64,000 nt of DNA from assembly GCA_964509075.1 (NCBI GenBank), contig CAZDWC010000006.1:1-64000 (forward strand), in the 5' to 3' direction. The DNA is from UBA7239 sp964509075. Its GTDB lineage: Bacteria > Pseudomonadota > Gammaproteobacteria > Pseudomonadales > UBA7239. The position numbers were made by a program, and so were the translations under genes. The notes beneath the pieces were generated by a model, which made no database searches, was not told the DNA's origin, and saw only the letters and a list, made by a program, of their open reading frames with translations. Below, piece by piece: positions 1 through 9,124 of this stretch. Numbering within the stretch: the first letter of the stretch is position 1; every line of letters begins with the position of its first letter.

Positions 1-1
1 C

Positions 2-3000
2 CTCGGTTCCGGCAATACCTTGAACATGACGGCGGATATCACGCCGCCGACCGTGTCGATTACTGCTGCCGATACGTCACTGTCAGCGGGCCAAGCGACG
101 ACAGTAACGTTCCAGTTCAGCGAAGCAGTGAGCAATTTTGCAGCGGGCGACGTCAGCGTCACCGGCGGTAGCTTGAGCAACTTCACGCAAGTGGATGCCG
201 ATACCTGGACCGCGACGTTCACACAAAGCGGCGCATCCGCGCCGAGTGTGAGCATTGCCAACAACACCTACACCGATGTCGAAGGCAACCTCGGCTCTGG
301 CAACACGCTGAACATGACTACTGTTCCGGAAATTACTTCTGCAGCAGCAGTTTCAGTGGATGAAAATACTTCCACATCGACGGTTGTGCTTGATGTTAAT
401 GCTACGGATCTTGATGGTAGTACGCTCACTTATAGTCTCAGTGGTACAGATGCTGCGCAATTTACTATCGATAGCAGTACAGGCGAAATTCGCTTTGCTG
501 CAAGCCCGGACTTCGAAGTGCCGACGGATACGGGTACGAACAATGTTTACAATGTTACCGTCACGGTGACTGATGGTGTGAACCCTGTTAATCAGGCATT
601 GACCATAACAGTGAATAACGTCAACGAGACACCGGTTATCACCAGCAATGGTGCAGGCGCAACGGCGTCTGTGAACGTTCAGGAAAATACTACGTCGGTA
701 ACGACGGTTGTGGCCACGGATCCCGATTCTGGTGACACGCGCACATACAGCATTGTTGGCGGTGCCGATTCTGCTTTCTTCACGATAAACGCATCAACGG
801 GTGCCTTGATCTTCAAGTCGGCGCCGGATTTTGAAAATGCGCTGGATGCGGGTGCGAACAACGGCTATGAAGTGGTTGTACGTGCAACGGATGCCGGCGG
901 ATTGTTTGATGAGCAGGCTATTACCGTCAATGTTACCGATCAGGCGCCAGAGTTGCCTATCGTCTCTGCAGCGGGTAACAAGAATTTCACTGAGAACGGT
1001 CTTGGAATTTCTTTCCTCAGCAGCGTGGGTGTTACAGACCAGGACAGCACTTCGCTGGATCATGTGGTTGTCACGATCGCCAACTATGTTGCTGCACAGG
1101 ATGCTGTTGCTTTCAGTACTTCAGGTACCAGTGTGTCGGTGGCTTCCAGTGTTTCTGGTTCCACATTGACACTGACCTTGACGGGCGGTACATCGATTTC
1201 GCAGTATCTGGCTGTGCTGCAGTCGATGACATACAGCAACAGTTCGGATAATCCCGACACGACTGTGCGCAATGTTACGGTGGAGGCTTACGACCAGACG
1301 GCGACGACCTTGTTTGGTTCGAATACCGGAACCATCACCGTTATTCCTGTCAACGATGCGCCGGTTGCCACCAACAACAGTCGTTCGTTTGTGCAGAGTT
1401 CACTCAATGGCAATCTCAATATTGCGAGCCCCACAGATGCGGAAACCGCTTCGTCCAGTTTGACAATTACCGTCAATGGCTTGCCAACAGTGGGAACGGT
1501 AACACTGGCAAATGGTACGGCGGTAACGGTGGGTCAGGTGCTCACATTGGCAGAGTTGACCGCACTGCAGTTTGATGCGGGTGCTTCGAATGGCACGAGC
1601 TCGTTCACGTATACCGTGAGCGATGGCACGGATTCCACACTCGGTACTACGACGATTGTGGTGGGTAATACAGCTGCTGATTCTGGTACGGTCTTCGAGA
1701 GTGCGCTGGCCGGCGGTAGTGGCGCCGATCTTGGTGGGTCAACGGTTGCTACCGGCAACCTCCTCAGCAATGACGCGATTGCCAACGGTACCACTGTTAT
1801 TACTTCAGTGTCTTTCAATGGCGGAACGGCCATTACGGATGGCGGTGTGGGTGATACCAATGCTGCTGCCGGTATTATTGGTATTGATTCGACCCTGGGC
1901 TTGTTGACTGTTACCACTGCGACGGGTGCTTACACCTACACGCTGCAAACCAATTCCACTGTGAATGCAGCTTCTGTTACGGAGCAGTTCACGTACAACT
2001 TCACGTCGCCTGCGGTAGGCAGTAATACACTTACGATCACGATTCAGGATGATGAGCCTGTTGCTAATAATCAGGACGAAGACATTCCTGAATCATCTCC
2101 GATGATATTTGATTTGTATTTCATGCTGGATAACTCCGGCAGTATGGATACCGCTGTTGGCGGTACTACGCGGCTTGAGCTGGCAAAAGATGCCTTGATT
2201 GCACTGGCGACAGAATATTTTGAGCAATCCAGTGATATCAGGATTACGGTCTCGCGTTTTGCGAGTGGGTCGTCAACGCTGGGCACTTACACCGATCTGG
2301 CAACACTGACGACGGCTATTAATGGCATCGTTTCAGCGGATGCTACAGATTATCAAGCAGCTTTGACGGAAATGAAGGCTCAGATTAATGGTGATTTGGG
2401 CGCTATGAGTGCTGATACGCAAATCATCACTTATTTCTTGTCTGACGGTGATATTACCGAAGGTGCGGACACAGCTGCAGGTCTGGAAACGGCAACTGGC
2501 TGGCAGGCATTTATTGCTTCAAATGACATTAAGTCGTATGGCGTTGGTATTGGAACCGGTATTACCGATCCTACGGGTCTTGATTATATTCACAATGTTG
2601 ATTCTCTTGGTCAGGGGCATGGTTGGGAGGATGCCGCACCATTGATTTCGGATATAACTCAGTTGGAAAGCCAGTTGCTTGCTACAGTGCCGACGTCATT
2701 TGGCGGCACAATTTTGCTTGATGGTACTGTTGCTAATGTTGAATTTGGTGCAGATGGCGGTTATATCCAGCAAATCACAATGTTCTTTGACGCTCACGGT
2801 ATATTTGCTGCGGGCAATCAGACTGTTACGTTTAACGGAACGACAGTGACTCTGCCGGCGGCATTGTCTGGTACGGCGATTGTCAGTGGCACAACAGTTA
2901 CATTTGATACAAACGACGGCTTTTCGTACGGAAAATTCACCTTCGATTTCTCAGATGGTAGTTACACTTTCTTTGCTAACAATGGTACAGCGGGTACAGT

Positions 3001-5260
3001 GTTTGATATTGATTACGTCGTTCGTGATGCGGACGGTGATACCGATCCTGCCACTGCTACTGTGCGCGTGGTGGACTCCGCGCCAGATGCAAATGATGAT
3101 TTGCATACAGTCGATCACTTTGCAGTTGCAACGGGTAATGTTGTTACAGGTATCGGCACAGACGGTGGTGTGCGACTGGGTGACGACTTCACTCCGTTCG
3201 CTCCGCAAGGTTCGGGCATAGACAAAATTGTCGATGATGCAGATGTTGTGCAGATCCAGTACAAAGGTCAGACGTTTGATCTGGATTTCACCAGTGCAGC
3301 GCCTGCTGGTGGAAGCAGCGGTACGCTGAGCTGGACATACAGTCTGGATTTGCCAACTGTCACCGTGAACACCGTCACCGTGGGTGATGTGAGTATTAGC
3401 GATATAACACTCGGTGGTACGGCTGCGATCGCGTATGAAAATAATGGCGGTCAGGACGGTGCGGGTATCACCAATGCACAAATAAATAATGGTGAACGCT
3501 TCGATATCGATTTTATGTCCAAGGGCAATCTGCCGGCAGGCGTAAAAAATGTTGTGATAAATTTTGATGATCCGAGTGACGGCACCGACCCACTGATTAT
3601 TCGTGTCTATGGCATTGATGGCGTGACGCAAATCGGCTCGGATATTGTTATTGCCGATCAGGAAGATGCCAATGTCACCTTGGCGGCAGCTACTTACCCT
3701 GCAATTGGTCTGGTGACCATTACCGGTACTGGTGCGAATGACAATATTCAGGTTCGCGGCATCACCTATACATCCAACTCGGGTGTTGAGGAAGTAACGG
3801 TTACGGATTCCAGTGATGGCTCCACATTGGTGTTCCGCAGCAATGGTTACTACGAATACACCCCGGGCTACGTGTCCGGCTCTGCTACGCCCGTAACTGT
3901 GGCTACTACGTCTGCAGCTAACGTATTAGCTAGTGACGTTGATATCACAGGCAGTTCTGCGATTGGCTACATTGCAGCCGGTGTTGGTGTGGGTGCCGAT
4001 GGGGAAATAGATCCGAATGAAACGCTGACATTGGATTTCATGACAAAAGGCAATTTGCCTAATGGTGTCGAAGATGTGACGCTGGACTTCGGCAATACCT
4101 TCGGTAACGATGGAATCACGATTACAGCTTACGGTACAGATCTGACAACGGTTCTGTTTACTGTGACCAACGCCAATACGGGTGATACCACCATCACTGC
4201 TGCGCAAGCAACTAATATTGGCAGAATCACGATTGCAGGTACTAATGGTGGCGGTAGTAACGTTAATCTTGCAAATGTTACTTATGCCGAGTGCGATCCA
4301 GTACCTACTGCGGCTACTGCTCCAGTCGTTGTCGAATATACACTGGAAGACAGCGACAACCAGACGGACACCGGTATTCTCACCATCAATACCATTGACG
4401 CGCGGCAAACCGGCACAGTGGCTGGTGAGGTGCTGAATGGTACTACCGGCAATGACGCCATTTCTGCTGGCGGTGGCAACGATACCGTGAGTGGCGGTGC
4501 CGGCAACGATGCACTGGCTGGCGATGCCGGTGACGATACATTGCAGGGCAACACCGGGGATGACTATCTCTCCGGTGGCGATGGCAATGACACGATGTAT
4601 GGCGGCCAGAACAACGATTACCTGTTCGGCGGCGCCGGCAATGATTACATGGAAGGCAACCTTGGCAACGACATCCTGAAAGGTGGTTCCGGCAACGATG
4701 CCATGTATGGCAACGACGGCAATGACACGCTGTACGGTGAGTCCGGCAATGATGTTATTGATGGCGGTGATGGCAATGACACCATCATCGACACTGCCGG
4801 AGACAATATTTTCTACGGTCGTGCCGGCAATGACGTCATCAGTGCCGATGAAGGCATCAACTTCTTCTACGGTGGCGCAGGCGATGACACCCTGAGCGGC
4901 GGGCGTCAGCTGGATACCTTCGTCTGGCAGAGCGGTGATGAAGGCACGGCACTGACACCGGCGGCCGATATCATCACCAACTTCTCCATGTCGGAAACCG
5001 ACCGTCTCAACCTTTCCAGCTTGCTGGTGGGAGAGGATGGCAACGATGTCGTGGATCTGGCCAATTACCTGCAGTTCAGTGATAACGGTACCGATACGAC
5101 ACTGTCGATTGACGTCAATGGCGATACTGGCGGTGGCTTCCAGGTGACCCAGACCATCACCCTGGAAGGTGTAACCCTTGCTGATCTGTCGGCAGGCGGC
5201 ACAACCAGCCTGGATGTGTTGAACAACCTGCTCGTGACCAATCAGTTGATTGTTGACTGA
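2..5260 (+). CDS. RTX/VWA type I-secreted giant adhesin, 5' end outside window
   Basis: The reading frame is open from base 2 with no start in the window, so this is the 3' part of a larger gene (about 1750 codons visible). Domains in order: an Ig-like repeat (to ~330) whose ending GSGNTLNMT recurs at the left edge, so more copies lie upstream; cadherin-like repeats (~330-1650) with DxDxGD-like calcium motifs; a von Willebrand A domain (~2100-2690) with a DNSGS metal site; T1SS-type Ig modules containing a duplicated unknown module; and RTX nonapeptides of the GGxGND type (~4440-4910). The C-terminus is acidic, cysteine-free and rich in L/T/D, as expected of an ABC-exporter secretion signal. 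Probable role: calcium-dependent surface adhesion or biofilm formation. The exporter genes are not in the window, and neither is the N-terminus that would show LapA-like retention. Confidence 0.9.
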   Translation, partial: LGSGNTLNMTADITPPTVSITAADTSLSAGQATTVTFQFSEAVSNFAAGDVSVTGGSLSNFTQVDADTWTATFTQSGASAPSVSIANNTYTDVEGNLGSGNTLNMTTVPEITSAAAVSVDENTSTSTVVLDVNATDLDGSTLTYSLSGTDAAQFTIDSSTGEIRFAASPDFEVPTDTGTNNVYNVTVTVTDGVNPVNQALTITVNNVNETPVITSNGAGATASVNVQENTTSVTTVVATDPDSGDTRTYSIVGGADSAFFTINASTGALIFKSAPDFENALDAGANNGYEVVVRATDAGGLFDEQAITVNVTDQAPELPIVSAAGNKNFTENGLGISFLSSVGVTDQDSTSLDHVVVTIANYVAAQDAVAFSTSGTSVSVASSVSGSTLTLTLTGGTSISQYLAVLQSMTYSNSSDNPDTTVRNVTVEAYDQTATTLFGSNTGTITVIPVNDAPVATNNSRSFVQSSLNGNLNIASPTDAETASSSLTITVNGLPTVGTVTLANGTAVTVGQVLTLAELTALQFDAGASNGTSSFTYTVSDGTDSTLGTTTIVVGNTAADSGTVFESALAGGSGADLGGSTVATGNLLSNDAIANGTTVITSVSFNGGTAITDGGVGDTNAAAGIIGIDSTLGLLTVTTATGAYTYTLQTNSTVNAASVTEQFTYNFTSPAVGSNTLTITIQDDEPVANNQDEDIPESSPMIFDLYFMLDNSGSMDTAVGGTTRLELAKDALIALATEYFEQSSDIRITVSRFASGSSTLGTYTDLATLTTAINGIVSADATDYQAALTEMKAQINGDLGAMSADTQIITYFLSDGDITEGADTAAGLETATGWQAFIASNDIKSYGVGIGTGITDPTGLDYIHNVDSLGQGHGWEDAAPLISDITQLESQLLATVPTSFGGTILLDGTVANVEFGADGGYIQQITMFFDAHGIFAAGNQTVTFNGTTVTLPAALSGTAIVSGTTVTFDTNDGFSYGKFTFDFSDGSYTFFANNGTAGTVFDIDYVVRDADGDTDPATATVRVVDSAPDANDDLHTVDHFAVATGNVVTGIGTDGGVRLGDDFTPFAPQGSGIDKIVDDADVVQIQYKGQTFDLDFTSAAPAGGSSGTLSWTYSLDLPTVTVNTVTVGDVSISDITLGGTAAIAYENNGGQDGAGITNAQINNGERFDIDFMSKGNLPAGVKNVVINFDDPSDGTDPLIIRVYGIDGVTQIGSDIVIADQEDANVTLAAATYPAIGLVTITGTGANDNIQVRGITYTSNSGVEEVTVTDSSDGSTLVFRSNGYYEYTPGYVSGSATPVTVATTSAANVLASDVDITGSSAIGYIAAGVGVGADGEIDPNETLTLDFMTKGNLPNGVEDVTLDFGNTFGNDGITITAYGTDLTTVLFTVTNANTGDTTITAAQATNIGRITIAGTNGGGSNVNLANVTYAECDPVPTAATAPVVVEYTLEDSDNQTDTGILTINTIDARQTGTVAGEVLNGTTGNDAISAGGGNDTVSGGAGNDALAGDAGDDTLQGNTGDDYLSGGDGNDTMYGGQNNDYLFGGAGNDYMEGNLGNDILKGGSGNDAMYGNDGNDTLYGESGNDVIDGGDGNDTIIDTAGDNIFYGRAGNDVISADEGINFFYGGAGDDTLSGGRQLDTFVWQSGDEGTALTPAADIITNFSMSETDRLNLSSLLVGEDGNDVVDLANYLQFSDNGTDTTLSIDVNGDTGGGFQVTQTITLEGVTLADLSAGGTTSLDVLNNLLVTNQLIVD

Positions 5261-5336
5261 TTGTCGCGGGCAGGCAGCTTTTGTTAACTGCTTGGCATTC
5301 CTGCGTAAATGCGCTTCTTCGCTGCGGGGCTTTCGC

Positions 5337-5342
5337 TATAAT
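5337..5342 (+). promoter_or_regulatory. Putative -10 element for the HD-domain gene
   Basis: A perfect TATAAT lies 33 bases before the start of the HD-domain gene, in the 115-base gap after the adhesin. No good -35 hexamer is found 16-18 bases upstream (CTTCTT), so it would need an activator or be weak. No clear hairpin terminator for the adhesin is visible in this gap. Confidence 0.3.
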
Positions 5343-5375
5343 CCTGCCAGTTTGACAGTGACGTGATGCAGCGGA

Positions 5376-6305
5376 ATGGATATGAGAGCCAGAACGGGTG
5401 GCGAAAGTGGTGAAGTCGTGGATTACGACGTCAGCCGAACAGTGCGTATCGGTGACCCGGTCGATGTCTGCGATGCCGTGCGCGCTGCCTTTACGTCGCT
5501 CTTTGCGGCTGATGATTTTGACATTCTGGCCCGTGCCTTTGGTGACGTGGCACTGCTGTATCGCGGCGATTATCCCGGCTATCACGCCTGCGATACGGAT
5601 TATCACGACCTGCGCCATATTCTTGATGTCACGCTGGCCGTAGCTCGTTTGCTGGTGGGTTATGAGCGCGTGCATGTCGGTACGGCCGATGCATTGGGTG
5701 TCGAGCGCGTGCAGATGGGTATCCTCGCCGCCATCTATCACGACGTTGGCTATTTGCGTCATGTGAAGGATACGCGCCACAAGCATGGCGCCGAGTACAC
5801 GCGCACGCACGTGACGCGCGGCACAAAATTTCTGGCGGTATACCTTCCGCAGCTTGGCAAAGCGGCCTGGGTGCCGCGCATGCGCGTGCTGCTGCACTAC
5901 ACCGGCTATGAAAAAACCGTGCGCATGAAAAATGATCATGACCACATGCTGGGTTGCCTGCTGGGTACGGGTGACCTGATTGCGCAAATGTCGGATCGCA
6001 CTTATCTGGAGCGTTGCCGCGACAGCCTCTATGCCGAATTCAAGATTGGCAATGTGCCGGCGCCGAAAAGTGCGGATGGCAAGCCGTTTGAATCCCCTGC
6101 CGAGTTGCTTAACCAGACGCCGGGTTTCATGCGCATGACGGTGGATAGCCGGCTCGACAAGCTTTTCGGCTCCGTTTATCGTTACGCCGAGCAGTTTTTC
6201 GGTGGCGAAAACCTCTACATGATCGGGTTGGAAAAAAATTGCCAGTTTCTTGAGCGTTTGCTGGAAGAAAAAAACCTGCATCGCCTGCGCCGCCGTACGC
6301 GCTAG
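5376..6305 (+). CDS. HD-domain metal-dependent phosphohydrolase, unknown substrate
   Basis: 309 residues, cytosolic, no signal peptide. The HD-fold metal ligands can be followed: H77/H81 in DYHDLRH, the H122-D123 pair in AIYHDVGY, H135/H137, and a later GTGDLIAQ segment matching the distal acidic position. This resembles 3',5'-cyclic nucleotide phosphodiesterase-like HD proteins, but no GYP motif of c-di-GMP HD-GYP enzymes is present and the substrate cannot be assigned. The ATG at 5376 follows a weak AGCGGA-like ribosome site. The gene stands between the adhesin and an OmpA-like lipoprotein gene that starts 33 bases downstream and may be cotranscribed. Confidence 0.8.
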   Translation: MDMRARTGGESGEVVDYDVSRTVRIGDPVDVCDAVRAAFTSLFAADDFDILARAFGDVALLYRGDYPGYHACDTDYHDLRHILDVTLAVARLLVGYERVHVGTADALGVERVQMGILAAIYHDVGYLRHVKDTRHKHGAEYTRTHVTRGTKFLAVYLPQLGKAAWVPRMRVLLHYTGYEKTVRMKNDHDHMLGCLLGTGDLIAQMSDRTYLERCRDSLYAEFKIGNVPAPKSADGKPFESPAELLNQTPGFMRMTVDSRLDKLFGSVYRYAEQFFGGENLYMIGLEKNCQFLERLLEEKNLHRLRRRTR

Positions 6306-6338
6306 ATCGTCTTCATTCCTTTTTTTTGAGGTATTTGT

Positions 6339-7001
6339 ATGCAACGCAAATTCTTGTGTGCGCTGTTGATAGCCGGAGTCGCCGGTTGCCAGACCACAGA
6401 TCCCTATACCGGGGAGAGCAAAACCAGCAATACAGCCAAAAGTGCAGGCATCGGTGCATTGATGGGCGCTGTTGCCGGTGCGGCGATAAATCACGATAAC
6501 CGTGGCAACGGCGCACTGCTGGGAGCTGCCCTGGGTGCTGCAGCGGGTGGTGCCTATGGGCATCACCGCGACAAGCAGGAAGAGCAGCTGCGCCAGCAAA
6601 TGGCCGGTACGGGCGTGGATGTACAGCGTGAAGGAGATAATCTCAAACTGGTGATGCCGGGCAATGTCACGTTCAATACTGGGCGTGCAGAAATTCAGGC
6701 GGACTTCTACGATACCCTGAATACGGTTGCCCAATCTCTGAAAGATTATCCGGAAACCACGGTGAAAGTTTCCGGCCATACCGATTCCACCGGTGATGCC
6801 ATGAAAAACCAGGTGCTGAGTGAACAGCGCGCCGCCAGTGTCGTGCGTTATTTGCAAAGCCAGGGCGTTGCCGCACAGCGTTTGCAGTCTGTGGGTTATG
6901 GCGCGCGTTATCCGGTGGCAGACAATGGGACGGAAGCTGGTCGTCAATCAAACCGCCGTGTGGAGCTGGAAGTGTTGTCGCCGCCCGAGGCTGCGCAGTA
7001 G
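6339..7001 (+). CDS. OmpA-family outer-membrane lipoprotein (YiaD-like)
   Basis: 220 residues. A lipoprotein signal peptide ends with the lipobox VAGC (Cys17), so the mature protein should be lipid-anchored. Residues ~35-75 form a glycine-zipper segment (repeated GxxxG, alanine-rich). The C-terminal half (~105-215) is an OmpA-like peptidoglycan-binding domain with SGHTDSTG, LSEQRA and the terminal GRQSNRRVE. It probably links the outer membrane to peptidoglycan. The start is supported by GAGG about ten bases upstream of the ATG. The downstream gap to 7141 holds only a weak possible promoter (TTGGTG at 7085, AATACT at 7109). Confidence 0.9.
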   Translation: MQRKFLCALLIAGVAGCQTTDPYTGESKTSNTAKSAGIGALMGAVAGAAINHDNRGNGALLGAALGAAAGGAYGHHRDKQEEQLRQQMAGTGVDVQREGDNLKLVMPGNVTFNTGRAEIQADFYDTLNTVAQSLKDYPETTVKVSGHTDSTGDAMKNQVLSEQRAASVVRYLQSQGVAAQRLQSVGYGARYPVADNGTEAGRQSNRRVELEVLSPPEAAQ

Positions 7002-7141
7002 TCGAACGGGGAGCCGCTACGGTGGTTGCGGGCGTGGTATAGGTATAAGTACAGCGCGTGTAACCACTTTTTCCGGCGTATTAGTTGGTGTGTTCTATTT
7101 TACAAGGTAATACTCGGCCAACTCTGTAGAGGTGTCTGAGT

Positions 7142-7282
7142 ATGCAAATCAAGTCGATAATTCCTGCGTTGTTCTTTTTTGCCATTGGTCTGGCGGCCAG
7201 TTATGCCGTTGCTGTACTGATGGGGCTGGTTGTATTCAGCAGCATGCAAGGTGAAGAAGAAGCTGGCAGCAGTGTGTTCTGA
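7142..7282 (+). CDS. Small membrane protein, 46 residues, function unknown
   Basis: An ATG preceded by AGAGGTG at a spacing of about 8 opens a 46-codon frame ending in TGA at 7280-7282. The product starts MQIKSIIPALFFFAIGLAAS and continues with a second hydrophobic stretch (YAVAVLMGLVVF), then a short acidic tail with EEE. This suits one long or two short transmembrane helices with the tail on one side. It lies between the OmpA-like lipoprotein and the end of recQ on the opposite strand. I do not recognise a family. The good ribosome site and membrane-like composition argue that it is real, but the short length leaves doubt. Confidence 0.55.
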   Translation: MQIKSIIPALFFFAIGLAASYAVAVLMGLVVFSSMQGEEEAGSSVF

Positions 7283-7306
7283 TTGTCCTGCTGGTCAATA
7301 GTCCTG

Positions 7307-9124
7307 CTAGTCAAACTGCTGCAGCACTCTGAAAAAAGCGGAGCCAAAGCGTTCCAGTTTGGTTTCGCCAATACCGCTGATGTCCAGTAAATCTACCTTG
7401 CGTCGCGGGCGCGACTCCAGCATTGCCAGCAAGGTGGCATCACCAAACACCATATAGGGTGCAATGCTGTACTCTTCGGCCAGTTCACGCCGGCACTGGC
7501 GCAATGCTTCCCACAGCGGTTTGTCGCGGTCTGCAATCAGATATTTCTCTTTTGGTGATTTGCGATAGCGCTCACGAGTTTCTTTTGTTTCGTGTATTTC
7601 CTTGCGCAAGGCCAGTGTTTGTTCTCCGCGCAGCACGGGTCTGCTGTTGTCGTTGAGTAGCAGGGCGCCGTAGCCGCCGACATCCACGCTCAGGAAACCG
7701 CGCGCCACCAGTTGCCGGAACACGCTGCGCCATTGGTTGTCATCCAGATCCTTGCCAATGCCGAAAGTACTCACTGCGTGGTGTTGGTGCTGGCGAATTT
7801 TCTCGTTGTCCTTGCCGCGCAATACATCTATAAGATGCGCTACACCAAAGCGCTGGCCGGTGCGGAATACGCAAGACAGCGCTTTTTGTGCGGCGGTAGT
7901 GCCATCCCAGGTTTCGGCAGGTGTCAGACAGCTGTCGCAATTGCCGCAATAGGAGCTGCCAGTATCGGGTTCGCCAAAATAATGCAGGATGGCCTGGCGG
8001 CGGCAGCTGGTGATTTCGCACAGGCCGAGCATGGCATCCAGTCGGTGACGTTCGATGCGCTTGTGCTCTTCCGAACCTTCGCTGCCATCGAGCATTTGTC
8101 GCAGCTGGATGACATCCTGCAAGCCGTACACCATCCATGCCGTCGAAGGTGCGCCATCGCGACCGGCGCGTCCGGTTTCCTGGTAATAGGCCTCAAGGCT
8201 TTTCGGCAGATCAATGTGCGCGACAAAACGCACGTCGGGTTTGTCGATGCCCATGCCAAAGGCAATGGTGGCGACCATGATGATGCCGTCTTCGCGCAGG
8301 AAGCGCTGCTGGTTTTTTTGTCGCAGCCCGGCGTCCAGTCCGGCGTGGTAGGGCAGTGCCTTGAAGCCGTGTGATGCCAGAAACTCGGCGGTATCATCGA
8401 CACGTTTGCGCGACAGGCAGTAGACAATACCTGAATCGTTCGGGTGTTCATGTTTGATGAATTGCACGAGCTGGTTTCGTGCGTGAGTTTTCTGCGTGAT
8501 GCGGTACTGGATGTTCGGGCGATCAAAGCCGGAGACAAAATGCCGGGCATGCTCCAGTTGCAGACGTGTGATGATTTCCTGGCGCGTGCGCGCATCAGCG
8601 GTAGCCGTGAGTGCAATGCGAGGCACGTGCGGAAAACGTTCGTGCAGGACATTCAATGCAAGATAGTCCGCGCGAAAATCGTGTCCCCACTGTGAAACGC
8701 AGTGTGCTTCGTCAATCGCAAACAGCGCGATGTTGATCTGCTGCAGCAGATGCAGGCAGTAAGATTGTTTCAGGCGCTCTGGTGCAATGTAGAGCAAATC
8801 CAGTTCGTTGCGACGCAGGCGGTTTTCAATTTCCTGCTGTTGCTCATGACTCAGGCTGGAGTTCAGGAAGCCGGCGCGTATGCCCAGTTGCTGCAGTGCA
8901 TCCACCTGATCCTGCATAAGTGCAATCAAGGGCGAAATGACGATGCCTACACCGTTGCGTATTAATGCCGGAATTTGATAACACAGCGATTTGCCGCCGC
9001 CAGTTGGCATCAACACCAGTGCATCGCGCCCTGCCAGCAGTTCATCGACAATGGCTTTCTGGTTGCCGCGAAAGGCGGGGTAGCCAAAGGTGTGATTCAG
9101 TATGTGAAGGGGAGAATGACTCAT
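7307..9124 (-). CDS. recQ: ATP-dependent DNA helicase RecQ
   Basis: 605 residues, close to the family norm of about 609. It is a 3'-5' superfamily 2 helicase of recombination and replication-fork repair. Walker A is at 41-46 (TGGGKS), motif II is DEAH around 137-140 followed by CVSQWGHDFR (the RecQ aromatic-rich loop), motif III is ALTATAD, and motif VI is QETGRAGRDG. The RQC zinc cysteines appear as CRRQ...CGNCDSC, and an HRDC domain closes the protein (~525-605). The start ATG lies inside the end of the upstream MATE gene (4-base ATGA overlap), so translation is probably coupled and recQ may be the last gene of the copA-led run. Confidence 0.97.
   Translation of the reverse strand: MSHSPLHILNHTFGYPAFRGNQKAIVDELLAGRDALVLMPTGGGKSLCYQIPALIRNGVGIVISPLIALMQDQVDALQQLGIRAGFLNSSLSHEQQQEIENRLRRNELDLLYIAPERLKQSYCLHLLQQINIALFAIDEAHCVSQWGHDFRADYLALNVLHERFPHVPRIALTATADARTRQEIITRLQLEHARHFVSGFDRPNIQYRITQKTHARNQLVQFIKHEHPNDSGIVYCLSRKRVDDTAEFLASHGFKALPYHAGLDAGLRQKNQQRFLREDGIIMVATIAFGMGIDKPDVRFVAHIDLPKSLEAYYQETGRAGRDGAPSTAWMVYGLQDVIQLRQMLDGSEGSEEHKRIERHRLDAMLGLCEITSCRRQAILHYFGEPDTGSSYCGNCDSCLTPAETWDGTTAAQKALSCVFRTGQRFGVAHLIDVLRGKDNEKIRQHQHHAVSTFGIGKDLDDNQWRSVFRQLVARGFLSVDVGGYGALLLNDNSRPVLRGEQTLALRKEIHETKETRERYRKSPKEKYLIADRDKPLWEALRQCRRELAEEYSIAPYMVFGDATLLAMLESRPRRKVDLLDISGIGETKLERFGSAFFRVLQQFD

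Noticed and set aside
2951..3631. 226-codon minus-strand frame inside the adhesin
   Set aside because: Antisense to clear T1SS-type Ig modules, Cys/Ile/Thr-rich product without domain or ribosome site.
4440..4910. Regular short repeats resembling a tandem repeat or CRISPR array
   Set aside because: The repeats are in frame and encode GGxGND RTX nonapeptides; there are no constant repeats with variable spacers.
5157..6947. Long minus-strand reading frame of 596 codons
   Set aside because: It lies antisense to the adhesin end, the HD gene and the OmpA-like gene, all of which have clear motifs. Its product is His/Arg/Gln-rich without any domain, as expected for an antisense shadow.
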